DNA from: Eupeodes corollae
Taxonomy: Eukaryota; Arthropoda; Insecta; Diptera; Syrphidae
Reading direction: 5' to 3'
Assembly (NCBI RefSeq): GCF_945859685.1
Contig: NC_079147.1
Coordinates: 196,089,174-196,153,173, forward strand
Length of the DNA: 64,000 nt
The notes under the pieces are model-generated. The model saw nothing but the letters and a program-made list of their open reading frames with translations, was not told the DNA's origin and searched no databases. Position numbers and translations under genes: made by a program. Of the stretch, positions 1-12,149 are shown in pieces (positions within the stretch are counted from its first letter, which is position 1; the number at the start of each line of letters is the position of its first letter).

Positions 1-499
1 AGGAAAGCGCCTTATACGACGTTCACAAGGTGAAGGATTGAAAGGACAATTGTAGGCGTCACGAGGCAACTGATGTTAAAATAAAATGAGTTTCGGTCTG
101 AATTGGCCAACAACCGGAGCATAGGTCCGTTGAGGCCATAAGAACGTTTACCAGGTTACTGCTGTAAGTGTTAAAAGAAATAGTGTTTTAGAGAGAGGAG
201 CGGTCAACTGAACCAGATGGAAGCCGATGTATGAAAAGTATTTTAGAAAATTTGTCTAAGTTCCTATAGAAAGTTGAGGTTTAACAGATAAAGGCGATCA
301 CAATAATGGGGTAAGATCAAATTAATGTCCCAAGTAATCTATTGCATTGTAAAGCGAAGATTAGATGCTTTCAATTCTTGATATGTGTATGCATATCCTT
401 ATATGGAGACAAAACCTGCGACCAATATCCAAGAAGAGTTTGGACAAACGTAGGGTAAAGCAATGGGTTCACGAAAGGGTTAGAAAAATCTTTGCACCA
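1..499. other. unassigned sequence at the window edge
   Basis: I see no reading frame, RNA or repeat that I can name in this stretch. It lies directly 5' of a decayed Jockey-type reverse transcriptase and could be a scrambled upstream part of that element, but nothing in the translation supports this. Confidence 0.4.
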
Positions 500-1848
500 T
501 ATTTAAACAAAACCTGATATAAAGTTGTAGGCGTCCTTGTCTGGTTGACTTGGAGAAGGCCTTCGACACCGTATGGTTAGAGGGTCTGTATTTAAAGTTA
601 AACACACTTGGCATAAGTAAACCACTGTTGTATATGCTTTGTGACATGCTTAATGGTAGACGTTTAACTTTCAAAATTGGCGATGTAACATCTACCAAAT
701 TCTTTGATATTAAAAATGGTCTTCAACAGGGAGCTGTTAACTCGCCAATCTTATTCAGCATTTACAGCAGTGATCTGATAGCAAGTCTGACTCAGACAAT
801 AGCGTACACCGAGTGACGACCTAATTGCGTACAGAACGTCCTCAAAAATTGTGGTTATCAAGATACTTTTGCAGGGTGACTTCAACAAGATTCAGCAATA
901 TTGCGAGGACTGGAAGTTGAAATTTGAAAATCAACACTCAGAAATGCGAAACTATTGTGTTCCGGACTCCGCTGTATGGAGCCTCAAGGGATACGAGAAA
1001 GAACTGAAAAATCTAGTGATCGTTGGACCAAATTGACAGCCACTGGCGAATAAAAATGTAGTAAAGTACCTTGGCATCTGGTTAGATCTTTACTTGTATT
1101 TCGACATACATATGAGTGCTGCTCTGGCCAGAGCTAGGGGAGCTTTTGTCCTGAAAGACGGTTGTTTTTAAGCAGCCGTCTTGACAGCAGGATGAAGGTG
1201 ATTTTCAACATGGCCCTTATCCGGCCGATGACTGCCTATGGGTGCCCGGTATGGTAAAACGGTGTCCCATCTCAAACGGAAAAGATTTGGGTGTTTGAGA
1301 GACAATGTCTGCGACGTTGCCTTCGAAAAAATTACTATTCCAACCGGGATCTATAGAACATAAACAGCATAAATAATTTCTTGCTGAAGCGTGGTAGAGG
1401 TCAAATTGCGAGAGCGATGTCGTCGACTTACAACTTAATTTTTGGGGAGTGCTACGAAAGTACACGTTTAAGTGGCAACATTCTGCTTGAAGCTTTTCTC
1501 TATTTAGACAATCAAGGGGTGATACAAGATAGGGAGGCGGCTTCGCTAATCTACCACGTCAGTAGTAGATAGGCGACTCCTTTACAGTCGACACGTCCGT
1601 GCACTGGACGAAGCCGAGTGCCTTAGGTTCAGTAGGACTGTTTCCGATAGGGAACGAAGAGATACGGAGACACAGGAGAACCAGTTTTGGTGGCCTTAAA
1701 TGGAGAATTTTATTTAAAGTAGTCTAGGGCGTTTGGTGTTGACCGGCTTACATAGGTTTGAGAAAGATTAGATTAAAATTTTTATCAGGCTTTAAGATAG
1801 CTTTAAGATTTCTATAAAATAAAAGAAAAAAAAAACAAAACAAATACG
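500..1848 (+). mobile_element. Jockey-type non-LTR retrotransposon, 5'-truncated ORF2 relic
   Basis: Reverse transcriptase (RT) fragment of a Jockey-like LINE, which would copy the element RNA into DNA at the target site. Visible in order: RT motif A as LVDLEKAFDTVW (about 540-580), the conserved stretch FDIKNGLQQGAVNSPILFSIY (split over 705-765, QQG being the motif B turn), a frame change near 815, the post-palm KYLGIWLDLYLYFD (about 1060-1105) and the thumb-like ALIRPMTAYGCPVW (about 1210-1255). The YADD motif is not recovered; it should lie near 815-850 where the frame breaks. An A-rich run at about 1818-1848 is a likely 3' tail. Several stops and frameshifts make it non-functional. The endonuclease part is absent. 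Clade assignment is by motif resemblance only. Confidence 0.8.
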
Positions 1849-2776
1849 ATTCAGCTTTGGCTTCGCCTGAGGTTTACAAGGTCAGCCATATAAATTCAAA
1901 GCATGCCATCACAATGAAGCTTTGGCCTCACGATTCGTTTGACAATCGTTAATAAGGGAACGTAATGTTACTCCAAACGGAAACTCTAGTTCAAATTTCC
2001 TGAACATTTGCTTTCTCTGACAGCTCAACATCTATGAAAAAAGTCAGCCAACAAAATACATTTGCATTTGGAGGGATAACCATTCTGTTAATAGTATAGT
2101 AGAAAATTTCCATGAAAACGCATCGGCAGTAGCCAGATTTTCGTATTTAAAAATTTGTACAACTGAAAGAAGATCTGTCAGAATAATAATACAAAAAAAC
2201 ACACAAATAGAAGAAGGTTTTGTAAAAATCAAAGGTTAAAATTATAAAAAAAAACTAACTAAAACTAATAAATTGGACAATTTTCAAAAAGAAATGGTAA
2301 GAAACCATTTGGAAATTGAGATTCTATAAAACAATGTTCATTTAACAATTGCAGCTTTGACATAAAATAAAAACTTCAAGAAGGGAGTTTGTTCGTAGAC
2401 TACTACATTAACATGTGGTATTGAAGCGAGCTTGAAGCTCGTCTCAATTCTTTATATAACTGAATCGAGTTGAAATGAGCTTAATTTGACTCGATTCCGG
2501 TCCGGGATCAGAGTCGACTTAAAATTTGTGAAGAAGAACCTGGAGGAGTTGGTTTTACAGATAATGCATTATTTGCATGTTAGTGCACAGAAAATAAAGT
2601 TTTGTTTTAATCAAATTAAAAAACGAAATTGCACATGAAATAGGTAGCGTATTCTTATATGTTCCTGAACTATTCATCCCTTCATTGTTAATCACGAATC
2701 AAACAGTCTCGCTTGCACTTCATAAGAAACATCGAAACACCATTTGCATTTTATAAAGTGCTGCCAAACTTAATCA
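1849..2776. other. AT-rich intergenic sequence
   Basis: No convincing coding frame, RNA or repeat unit is visible. Short open frames here have AT-driven composition and no recognisable motifs. Confidence 0.4.
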
Positions 2777-2960
2777 TTCATGGGGTCTTGGGTTCAATCC
2801 CAGCCTGTGCCACCTAACTTTTTTCACGGGTACTGCCTCTTGCAAGGAATGGATAAATCCTCCAAGAGTAATTCCTGTCATGAAAAAGGAATGGTTGAGA
2901 GTTGTAAGTCACTAGGCCCTGGTTCTTCATGGACTGTTGCGCCACCTTATTTATTTTATA
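2777..2960 (+). repeat. tRNA-derived SINE, copy A (5'-truncated, internally deleted)
   Basis: The left end holds a Pol III box B-like GGTTCAATCC at 2791-2800 inside the distal half of a tRNA-like head; the proximal half with box A is missing. The body carries CACGGGTACTGCCTCTTGCA and TCCAAGAGTAATTCCTGTCA, then GGAATGGTTGAGAGTTGTAA and the terminus GGACTGTTGCGCCACCTTA, followed by a TTATTTATTTTAT tail. Compared with the full-length copy at 54.7-55.0 kb it lacks about 80 bases of the middle. The same family recurs at 4371-4500, 18805-18895 and 54683-54988. Confidence 0.85.
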
Positions 2961-4370
2961 TTGTTTCCTCTTGCAAAATAAGCCCAGTTAGTCCATTTTC
3001 ATAAACAAAACTAAATATTATCAAAAGTAACAGATTGATTTTTTTTCTCCAATGGAAAACACATAATTCCAAATGCACAAGTACTCAATGAACATAGCCA
3101 TCGAAATACAAATGCAATATTAATCGTACCAAAATTTAGATCGAAATCACATAAAATCCATTCGAGACTCGTATAATGTCAAAAACCCATCCGTATTATG
3201 ATTCTACTTTTACTTTTATCAGTAGTATTCCTACTACGGATATTGTTTTTGTTATTCCTTTTATACTATTAATAGATTTTCCAACAAAACACGAGTATTG
3301 TTTATTAGAAAAAGTTGAAAGTAAGTTATTGAAATTTTGAAAATGTTTTATTTTTGTAGAACAGAAAAAGAGTTTCGAAGAACTCTTTATACATTAAAGA
3401 ACTATGTAGATTGAGCTCCCGGTCCCAACAACGTCTCTCAGTCTGCGCTTCTTGTAAGCTATAAGCTGCTTCCGCGATAAATTACATTTTTTTCGATTTA
3501 AAAATTCATATCTTTTACTGCACGAAAAATCAAAACAAACTTTCGGGAAAATATCAGCTGCTAAAGACAGAAGTGTCATTTTAGAAATGTCTTATTAGAA
3601 ATGTCATTCAAAGTAACCTCGATGTAGGTCCATGGTAACGCGGACGAAGCCGAAGCTGAAGCGTGTTTGTGTTTCAGCTATTATGTTTTCTAATGTATCT
3701 ATGGGATGATTATGAAAATAGTAATGACGGTGAGCTGTTTTAAAAGGGTTACGTGAAAAGATCATATCTGGCATTTTCTAAGGTTTAGCTCTAAACACTT
3801 TTTCGTACACCACGTTGAGAAAATGTCAAGATCGATACGTCTTTATGTGCTGTAATGATTTTTAAAAATTGCGTATGGTTAGCGTTAAGAGATGTTTGAC
3901 TTTGAAAATATTTAAAGACCATGTCTATGTTGTTAATTGTAAGGATAAGGAACGTGCTGATCTAAATCAAACATAATACACACGATCAATGTAATAATTT
4001 ATCGATTTCAGGAGAAGAGGTTTTAAACCTATAAAGAGGACTAAAAGATTGTGATTGTAATTCATTCCTGTTTTCTAAGACTTTTAGGTTAGACAACAAG
4101 GTTTGTGGTGTAGGATATATTTCTTTTAAAAGTGCCGTAATGGAGTGGTTAAAGAATTGCAACGAAAGCTAAGGAGTTCATAAAGATTGCTTTTAAAAAC
4201 TGTTTGGATATGAAAATTGTAGAAAGAGGAGTTTAATAAGAATAGGAATATTTGTTTAGGAAAATGGCAGAAAGACCTCTAGGGCCTGGAGTGATTTCAC
4301 CATTTTTTAGATTTTGTGATTAACGAACTGAAAGAAACATCTTTTATAAGGTTATAAACACATAAATTGC
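2961..4370. other. AT-rich intergenic sequence
   Basis: No gene or named repeat is seen. The short open frame at 3394-3579 on the minus strand has no motif or homologue that I recognise. Confidence 0.4.
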
Positions 4371-4500
4371 ATGGCGCAACAGTCCGTTGAGAACTAGGAC
4401 CTAAGGACTTAAAACTCTCAACCATTCCTGGATGATGGGGACCTACAGTTTTAAGCCGAATCCGAACAGCTAGTTGGAGAACGCACTTTTCCAGAATATG
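4371..4500 (-). repeat. tRNA-derived SINE, copy B (3' part)
   Basis: Reverse-oriented fragment: it starts with GGCGCAACAGTCCGTTGAGA (complement of the SINE 3' terminus) and continues through CTCTCAACCATTCCTGGATG, GGGGACCTACAGTTTTAAGC and CGAATCCGAACAGCTAGTTG. Unlike copy A it keeps the central segment, so it matches the 3' two-fifths of the full-length copy near 54.8 kb. The tRNA-like head is missing. Confidence 0.85.
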
Positions 4501-7500
4501 ATTAAGCCATAATGTTCTTTAAAGAATGTCATTGCCAAATAACAAAATCTCTTCTTCTTCTATCCCCTTGGAGTTGTCAAGAATCGTTTAGAAATGTTAT
4601 AATTTTAAAAATTTTCACATCATCCACAAACATTAAAAAAACATATTACTTTATCAAAGCGTACACAGTGGGAAAAATTTGTTGTTATCTAAATAGTAAA
4701 CCCAAATGTCTTCAGCTTCAATATGATGATAAACATGAGAAAGTTATTGAAAAGGTTTATAATAGTCAATGTAGCCAAGTTAAAGGTTATTTGAGCCTTT
4801 ATTCAAAAATGTAAGTAAATTAGTAAATTTCGATAATTTTCGAACTATGATTCTGATTTAATAATGTGGCGTTTTTCTTTTTTAGTTCAGAGCTGAGTAT
4901 GTTCAGAGCTCTCTGAATCAATTAGAAACAATTTGAGCACTAAACTGTCATGATTTGAAATGTCGTCTGATTGAAGGCGTTTAAAATTTTTTGAAATCAA
5001 ATTAATTCAATTGGCCAATTTGACGCCTGAATAAATTATTTGTTGTGTTTTGAAATGGAAACTATCACAAACCAATTTTAAAACTAATGTCACATTTTTT
5101 TTCATTTTTAAAGTTTGGGTGGTGTAAAAAAACATTCTCTCGTGTGTTTGCAATTTAAGAAAGTGTCAAAATACAATATTGCTACAAGTTCCTAGCAAAC
5201 GCCGCCGTTGAGACATCCTTTTTCAAATGGATATAGTAAGTGTTTTCTAAATGTCTTTTAGCAGCAGTAGTACCTGGTCAACTTATTTGCTTAATTTCTT
5301 TATGGTTGCTTGGTAAAATTGATTTTTTCACGGCAATTCATTGATGAAATATTTTAAGTTAATTATGTAAGTCTACCATAGAAAGGTAGCTGGATAAAAT
5401 ATTTTTTTTTGTAAGGAGCGCTTGATAAAATTTCTGAGGAAAGTTATGCCGGAGTGATATATTTCCAAAATTTTATTTTGAACGTTATATCTGCGATTTG
5501 AAAAGTGTATAAAATATCCAGTTACCTCAAGTACTAGCTGTAATTTCACTACCTGATTCAATAACATAAATCTTTATAATTGGCTTGGTTCTTAATTCAG
5601 GCAGCGTTTTGATATGATAGCCTTAGTCAATTTCACATACAAATCTGATAAAGTGAAGAAAGACTTTAGTGCTATACTTTGTTCTATACTTCAATAATGA
5701 ATAAACCGAAATAGAGGGATTCAACTGTTTGATTTAAATACCTTGCCAAAATTATTCCACTTCAGCCAACATCATCACCCAGCAGTGCATAAATGGTGGT
5801 GATGGTAGCTCAGGCTGGTGCTGGACCGGTGGTGATGGTGCGGTATAAAACGTTATAGGTATCTATATGCAATGTATGCATCAACACCGTTTTATCCCAG
5901 AAAACAAAATGAATGAATGGTTTCCACCAGGATGTGTGACATGTTCCCTGTGGGTAAAGCTTTCAAATAATTAGACTATGAGAGTTGTTGGTTGTTGAAA
6001 CTTAGAGCTCTCTATGCCTTACCTATAGAGTTATACACTCTACAACCACGAACTATGTTTTCCAGCCAAAGAGGTCGACATAAAGTTTTGATTGTTAGTC
6101 CAAAGAGAGAGAGAGTGTGTTTCCTTACATGACATTGTTGACCTCAAATTATGAATAGCAAAAAAAAAAAAAAAAACAGGATAAGGTCCTGGAATAAATT
6201 CTATAAATTTTATTTTAATTGGGTTTTATGTAGCAGGGCCAAAATAAGGAGAGACAATATTACAGAATGGATATTCAATACTTTATTATTTCTTCCCAAA
6301 CTATATACTGACTCTTTTCTGGAGAAAAAGGGTTAAATGTTGCTTTTTGAGTTTCGTCTTATGAAAGTGGATATGATGATAAATGAAAATTATATCCATT
6401 TTCAAAAGAAGAAGAAAAGCCTGAGGGGCTACAATAAATAAAGTTATAGGAATATGATGTCCTAGAATTTTTGGTATACATAGATATTGTTGGGAACACT
6501 TTTGAGATAGGATATTGAATCTCATAGTATTGATTTTGGGTTTTTATTGCTTTGATGTTTATTATACACTAACATAGGTTAAGTTTTTGTTTATTGAAAG
6601 AGAAAAATAATTAAATTTTGCTATGAGATATAATTTAATTTTAAAGCTCATTGGTAATTTAATTTTCACCTTTCCTTAAGGTAGTCTTAAATCGAACACA
6701 TATATTATATACTTTATTTACATTTGAAATACCTTTAGTAATATTTAAGTTTCTGTATTTTAAAGGTCAGTCTTTAGGATATATAGTTTTCGTTATGTAA
6801 ATTAAAGATGAAAACATCAATAGTTAATGAATCAGATTAAGGTTTTTGATTTCATAGAAATAAGGACATTAAAGAAAATAGAAATAATACCTTAACAACA
6901 CAACATTTAATAAAAAAGCTCTGAAATTCTTTATGCGAAAGATAAAATTGAAGTACTTACAAAATGATCACAGTCAGAGATCTTTATTTCGAATACTCTT
7001 AAACTGATATGTCTTGACACCTAGCTCGTCCCGACTTACAGCTCCATTGTCACACAATGTAAATGCTACTCCCAATTACGATGTTTGTGTCGTCCTAGCG
7101 AACTCAATGCCGAAGTGATGACATGATTAGTGATGTCTATTAGAACTTCATAAAATTTTCAAGGAATGTTTCTCGTAAAGAAGATTTAAAAAAAAATGGT
7201 ATTCAAAGGATAAGCATTATTTCATTATTTTGCATGTGACGAATCAGGACTTACAAGCTTGATATATATCACTAAGCTTCATCGCTTAGTTCTTTTATGG
7301 GAACTTATCATACGCTAGAAGAAAATAACAACCTAGGAGGTGGGCTTGATGCATGGACAAGCAACACACATCATATTGACTAAATCAAGACACAATGTCT
7401 ACATATAGTTTTTAAAGGATTTGTCAAAATTTCTAATGTTGATCATGGGGTTAGTTTTTTTCACTCAGATCCATATTGACCGAAAATGTAAAATGTCTTA

Positions 7501-8404
7501 AAGGCCATAATTAGACCCAAGCCCAAAAAGTTAAAACACGAATCGCCAAAAATCCAAAGTGAATGTCGTAGCTCCCAAGTAAATTTTATATAAAAGAACA
7601 CCCAAATTGTTAGCTTTCAATTTGACCAAAGAAAATTTATCTTTGAAGTTGGGGCTTATGGTTGATCTTTGTGACATTTATTTTTGGCATTACGAAAATA
7701 ATGATTTCTTACCACCCACTAATATAACCCCATCCATATAATGACGTAAAACCCAAAAAAGAATCTTCGTAAAGCCTTAATAAAATGTCATATCACCAAA
7801 AGCAAATATCAGTGATATTTGTTTCTGCATCGTAAATTTTTTATTTAGCCAACATTTTCGGTGGCTGGGCTGTGAAACACGTATAAACAGTGAGGTATAT
7901 ACAGGGACGTGTTGCCCCCTCCACCCCCCAGCTTGTACGCAGCACATAATTTGCAAAGTTGGGTGCATGCAAAGTTTCTTTGCATTTAAAGAATCTTTTT
8001 TTAAGAAAAACTTAGCATACAAACCAGCTCGGAACTATCGCAAATGCCAAAGTGAACCCAAGCAGGGGAGTTGGAGTGGGGCATCATGCATTCCCATACT
8101 ATTGCTTTCTTGACGTCCCGAGTTTTTGGTCGATCGGATATTTTTTTTCGTTAAATGTTTGCGTTTGGCCGACAAAATTTTAAATCTCAAAATATCTTAG
8201 TGCCAAAAATAAACGACAATTTTTTTCAGAATGACCAAATATTGAATAAAATTACATATTTTGGGTGATATGTCAATTAGCAGTTTGAGCGTTATGATAT
8301 CTTAAAATTGATTGGGGCAATATGACTTTGATTTTGGGTTTTGTTTGGATTTTCTTCAGAAAAAGGCTTTGAGCGATATGAAATTTTTAGTATATTGACT
8401 TTAA
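4501..8404. other. AT-rich intergenic sequence with small simple repeats
   Basis: No gene is supported. Noted only: an A-run at about 6160-6177, a GGTGGT/GATGGT-rich stretch at about 5790-5845, and a short GC-rich stretch with a C-run near 7915-7930. Open frames at 4512-4814 and 6301-6525 look like AT-rich chance frames. Confidence 0.4.
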
Positions 8405-9440
8405 TTAACTTCCCATAGGAAGTTATTGTAATGGGTTTAATTTGTCAAATTGAAAATGTTGACATTTCTCGACGTTTCAAGGTCCCTAGAGTTGAAATGA
8501 AAGTTCTTTTTAGAATGTCTGTGCCTGCGTGTGTACTTCCTTTTTTTTTCGTCGTCCATAGCTCAAGAACCAGAAGAGATATCGATTTCAAATAAATTTT
8601 GTTATACAGACAATAAGGCAGAAAGATGCAGGAAGGGCTCTTAAGAAAATTGCGTGGGTGGTTTTTTTACCATAGCAGTTTGAAAAACAGGTGAACATTT
8701 TGGTTAGCCCTAAATATTTCACCAACCAAAAACGCTATATACTTAAATTAAATTTTATATACTATATTGTAACGTAATATCAAAGAAGTATATTTTTTGA
8801 AAAAATCTATTTAACGGTTTTTTTTATAAATAAAAAAAAAACTGAAAAAAAAATTGTCACCTCCAAAATTTTACGAGTAAAATATGATTTCATCTTCAAA
8901 ACAATTTTGTCCAACTAAGAATAATGTTATTGACATCTAATAAAATTTTGAAAAAAATCGAATTGACAGTTTTTTCATAAAAAAAAAACATTACTCAAAG
9001 TTGGTAAAAATTGAACATCGATTCAAATATCTTTTCATGAACTTGAAAGTTAGGCTTATTTTATCTTACAAGAACTATTGTTTTCAACATTCTGAAAACT
9101 GTTGAGAAAAATTGAATTGACAGTTTTTTTTACAAAAAATAAAAACCTAAAAGAAAAATAAATAAAAGTTGGTAAAAATTGATTTTCGATTCAAATATCT
9201 TTTCAAAACTTTGAGATATTGGCTTAAATTTATTTTTATCTTTCAAAAATATTGTTTTCAACATTTAGTAAAATTTTGAAAAATTCGAATCGACAGTTTT
9301 TTTACAAATAATAAAAACCTAAAAAAAATATATAAAACTTGGTAAAAATTGATTTGACTCAAATATCTTTTCAAAAATTTGAAATATTGGCTTCAAACTA
9401 ATTTTATTTCACAGAAAATATTGTTTTTGATTTTCAGTTA
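8405..9440 (+). repeat. left inverted arm of the foldback element, with ~170-bp tandem units
   Basis: The outer 450 bases are unique to the arm. The inner part is tandem: the core TTGGTAAAAATTGA recurs at 9001, 9169 and 9339 (spacings 168 and 170), each unit also holding TCAAATATCTTTTCA, a TTGTTTTCAACATT-like block and GAATTGACAGTTTTTT. Units are diverged, so this is an old array. The same unit family fills 47240-48300 and, in the opposite orientation, 12150-12700 and 56660-57250. Confidence 0.85.
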
Positions 9441-9469
9441 TTTTTATATAAAAAATAGTTTTTGGCGTA

Positions 9470-10720
9470 AACCGGCCCATAGGTCTCGATTTTGGCCTCA
9501 CTCTACCAATTTTCGTTTATTTGGCAAAGATCGTCGCTCCATCCCTTGTTCGGTTCTTTGTTTTTGATCCTGTAGTCTTGAAATATGTCCTACCCAACTC
9601 CATTTATCTATCACATCAATTATTCGAGTACTGTTTCGGATGTCTTCATTTCTTATCCTTACGCTGGATCTTATTCTGAGGATTTTTCTTACCATTTTGG
9701 ATTAACAGATCCTTAGCTGGTCAAGAGATTTCGAAGTCAAGCTCAGGGTTTGTAGTCCATAAGTAAGCACTGGCAAAATAGCTTAGTCGAAGAGATATTT
9801 TCGTGTTTCTGCACTTTGGTCCAGTTCTTAAATCTGTTTGAGACTCCAGAATTGTTTCCAGCTGTTTGTGATTAAAAGATTTTAGTTGTCCCAAGTATAT
9901 GTAGTCCTCTATGTATTCTATTTTTTCATGGTCCAGAATTATATCTTCTCTGATGTGGTTTGTCATCACTTTTGTTTTTGATTTGTTGATTTGTAGTCCA
10001 TAGTCCTTGCACAAGCTAGTAAGTTCTGTTGTCATTTCTTGTATATGTTTAGGTTTTGCAGATATTAGTACTATATCGTCAGCAAATCTTAGGTTGTTTA
10101 GAAGTTGTCCACATATCCTTATACCATATTTTGTTTTCCAGTTCATCTTTTGAAAAATATCCTCTAAAACTGCACTAAAAAGTGGTGGTGAAAGCGGGTC
10201 TCCTTGTCTGATGCCTCTTGTTATTTTAAGTTTCGGTCCTGTTTTTATTTGTGCTACATTATTTTTGTTATGTTTTTGATAGTCCTTATAACGTTTGGGT
10301 CCATATTTTGATTTTCTACAAATGTTTCGTGTTCAACGCTGTCAAATGCTTTACTGCAGTCTATGACTAAAAAATATATTGGTTGTTAAAATTCATTGCA
10401 CTTTTCTATTAGTTGATTCTTCGTCTACAGGTGGTCTGTTGTTGAGAAACCTTCTCTGAATACAGCTTGTTCCCTAAGTTGTTTATTGTTAAGATTTGAT
10501 GTTTCTGTAGATTGTTTTTGAAAACAGCTTATAAATTGTCGAAATGTTACTTATAGGTCTATAGTTTTTCAAATCGTCTTTTTTTTCCTTTTTCATGTAT
10601 AAGTGTAATGGTTGTTTCTCTCCATTGCTTAGGAATTTACTGAGGTCTTATGATTTTCTTTTCCGAATATTATCATTTCTGCAGTGATTCCATCAAATCG
10701 TCTATGGTCCTTTCAATATT
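9470..10720 (-). mobile_element. BovB/RTE-type LINE, reverse transcriptase relic
   Basis: Read on the minus strand. Upstream, around 10320-10400, a decayed motif A region reads as VIDCSKAFDSVEHETFVENQ (split frame). Then GIRQGDPLSPPLFSAVLEDI at about 10150-10215 is motif B, and the longest open part (10146-9721) contains LLNNLRFADDIVLIS with the catalytic FADD box, GLQINKSKTKVM and IEYIEDYIYLGQL, the last being typical of the BovB/RTE group. The C-terminal WSWVGHISRLQDQ (9590-9640) matches the conserved W-GH-R region of RTE proteins. The frame is broken several times and the endonuclease is missing. It belongs to a different family from the RTE copies at 21-24, 55-57 and 58-60 kb. Confidence 0.85.
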
Positions 10721-12149
10721 TTCTTTGCTAAACAACTTAATACAACATATATTTTGCAAAACAATACATACCTCATTCAATCCACATTTTGGTTTTTCCA
10801 AAAGAAGCTAAGGGTTTAAAAAATAACTTTAAAAAAAAATGAAAAAAGGTCGTCTCTATCCTTGTGACAGGGATTGTACTCGTATGTAACCTAATTAAAA
10901 TATAAAAAAGTATACTTAATCATTAGTTCCACATTGTTAACACCTCGCGCACTTCCCTTGTGCTCAAGATCGTATAATTAGTGTATATTTTATATTGTGT
11001 TTTCAACAGTGAGTCTTAATTTCAAGTCACATAAAAAATCAATCCTTAAAAATCACCAAAACTTAACATTTAAGCGTCGAAAATTTTGGCCCAACTAAAG
11101 GTCAAACAGTCCAAATATTAAAAATATTAAAACTGCATTTCCTGACATAATTGTATTTCTCGTATTTGTTAATGTTATCAAAAAAAATATATTTTTGAAG
11201 TGAGAAATGCTTTATTCATTTGCGGTTTAAAAAAATTTCTTTTTGGGGTTTTCGGCAAAATTTTATATTTTGACCAAACTCATATTTTTCCAATGAAAGC
11301 GACTGCAAAAAACAAGGTAAGTAGATTTTATGAAATGAATAGGGTCTTGAACAATTACTTCCAAGAAAAATAAAAAAGGAAAAGAACATTGTAGGGTTTG
11401 TATGCGAAAAAAGGAACTCTTTAAAATGTTTACAACTTCTTATTGCAATATTTGTCAGGATGAGATGAAAAAAAGATTTTTAATTTCTTCAATTTTATGG
11501 AAACAAATACATCTAAAACTTGAAAAAAACTAATCTTAGACAAATGTAAATGTATATTTTCTGATAGTAAAATAATAAAACTTAAGTTATTACCTGAAGT
11601 GCTTTTGAGATATAAAGTACCGTTTGGACAGAGAAGCCCAACAATTTTTTTTCGAAATTTGACGTTTTTCGAATGCTTGATTTTATAAACAAACATTTTT
11701 TATAACATTTACCGTTTACAGCTTAAAAAGGTTAATTTACGATGAGAAGGCTTACATACAATTTTTGAACTGTCTATACCAAATTTCTTATATGCCTTTC
11801 AGATCAACAGAAACTTGTCTGAAATTAGAACTATAAACGAGAAGACACTAGGGAGTATAAGGTTAACTACTTTTGTTTATCAAACTTCTAATCCACGAAA
11901 AGACCAAACGCTCTAGAATCTGACACTCTTTTAAATCTAATTTAACATTACATAGCCTTAAAAGCAACTCAATTGAACTGATTTTGTCTAAACCTTCAAA
12001 TCGCTCTTGCAGAATATCCAAAATATCTTGACCTCTATTTGACAAGTAGTTCAATAGTTCATATCATCATGTTATTCAGGCCAAATAAATTTGCTTTTTA
12101 TCAAGGTCTAGCACTCGCAATTGACATAGTATAGATTTTTAGTCGTAAA
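10721..12149. other. interior of the foldback element, unassigned
   Basis: AT-rich sequence between the LINE relic and the right arm. The only frame of note is 11863-12054 on the minus strand: 63 residues including QDILDILQERFEGLDK and ELLLRLCNVKLDLKECQ, with a balanced amino-acid mix unlike AT-rich chance frames. I do not recognise it. It could be a remnant of a protein encoded by the element. Confidence 0.3.
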
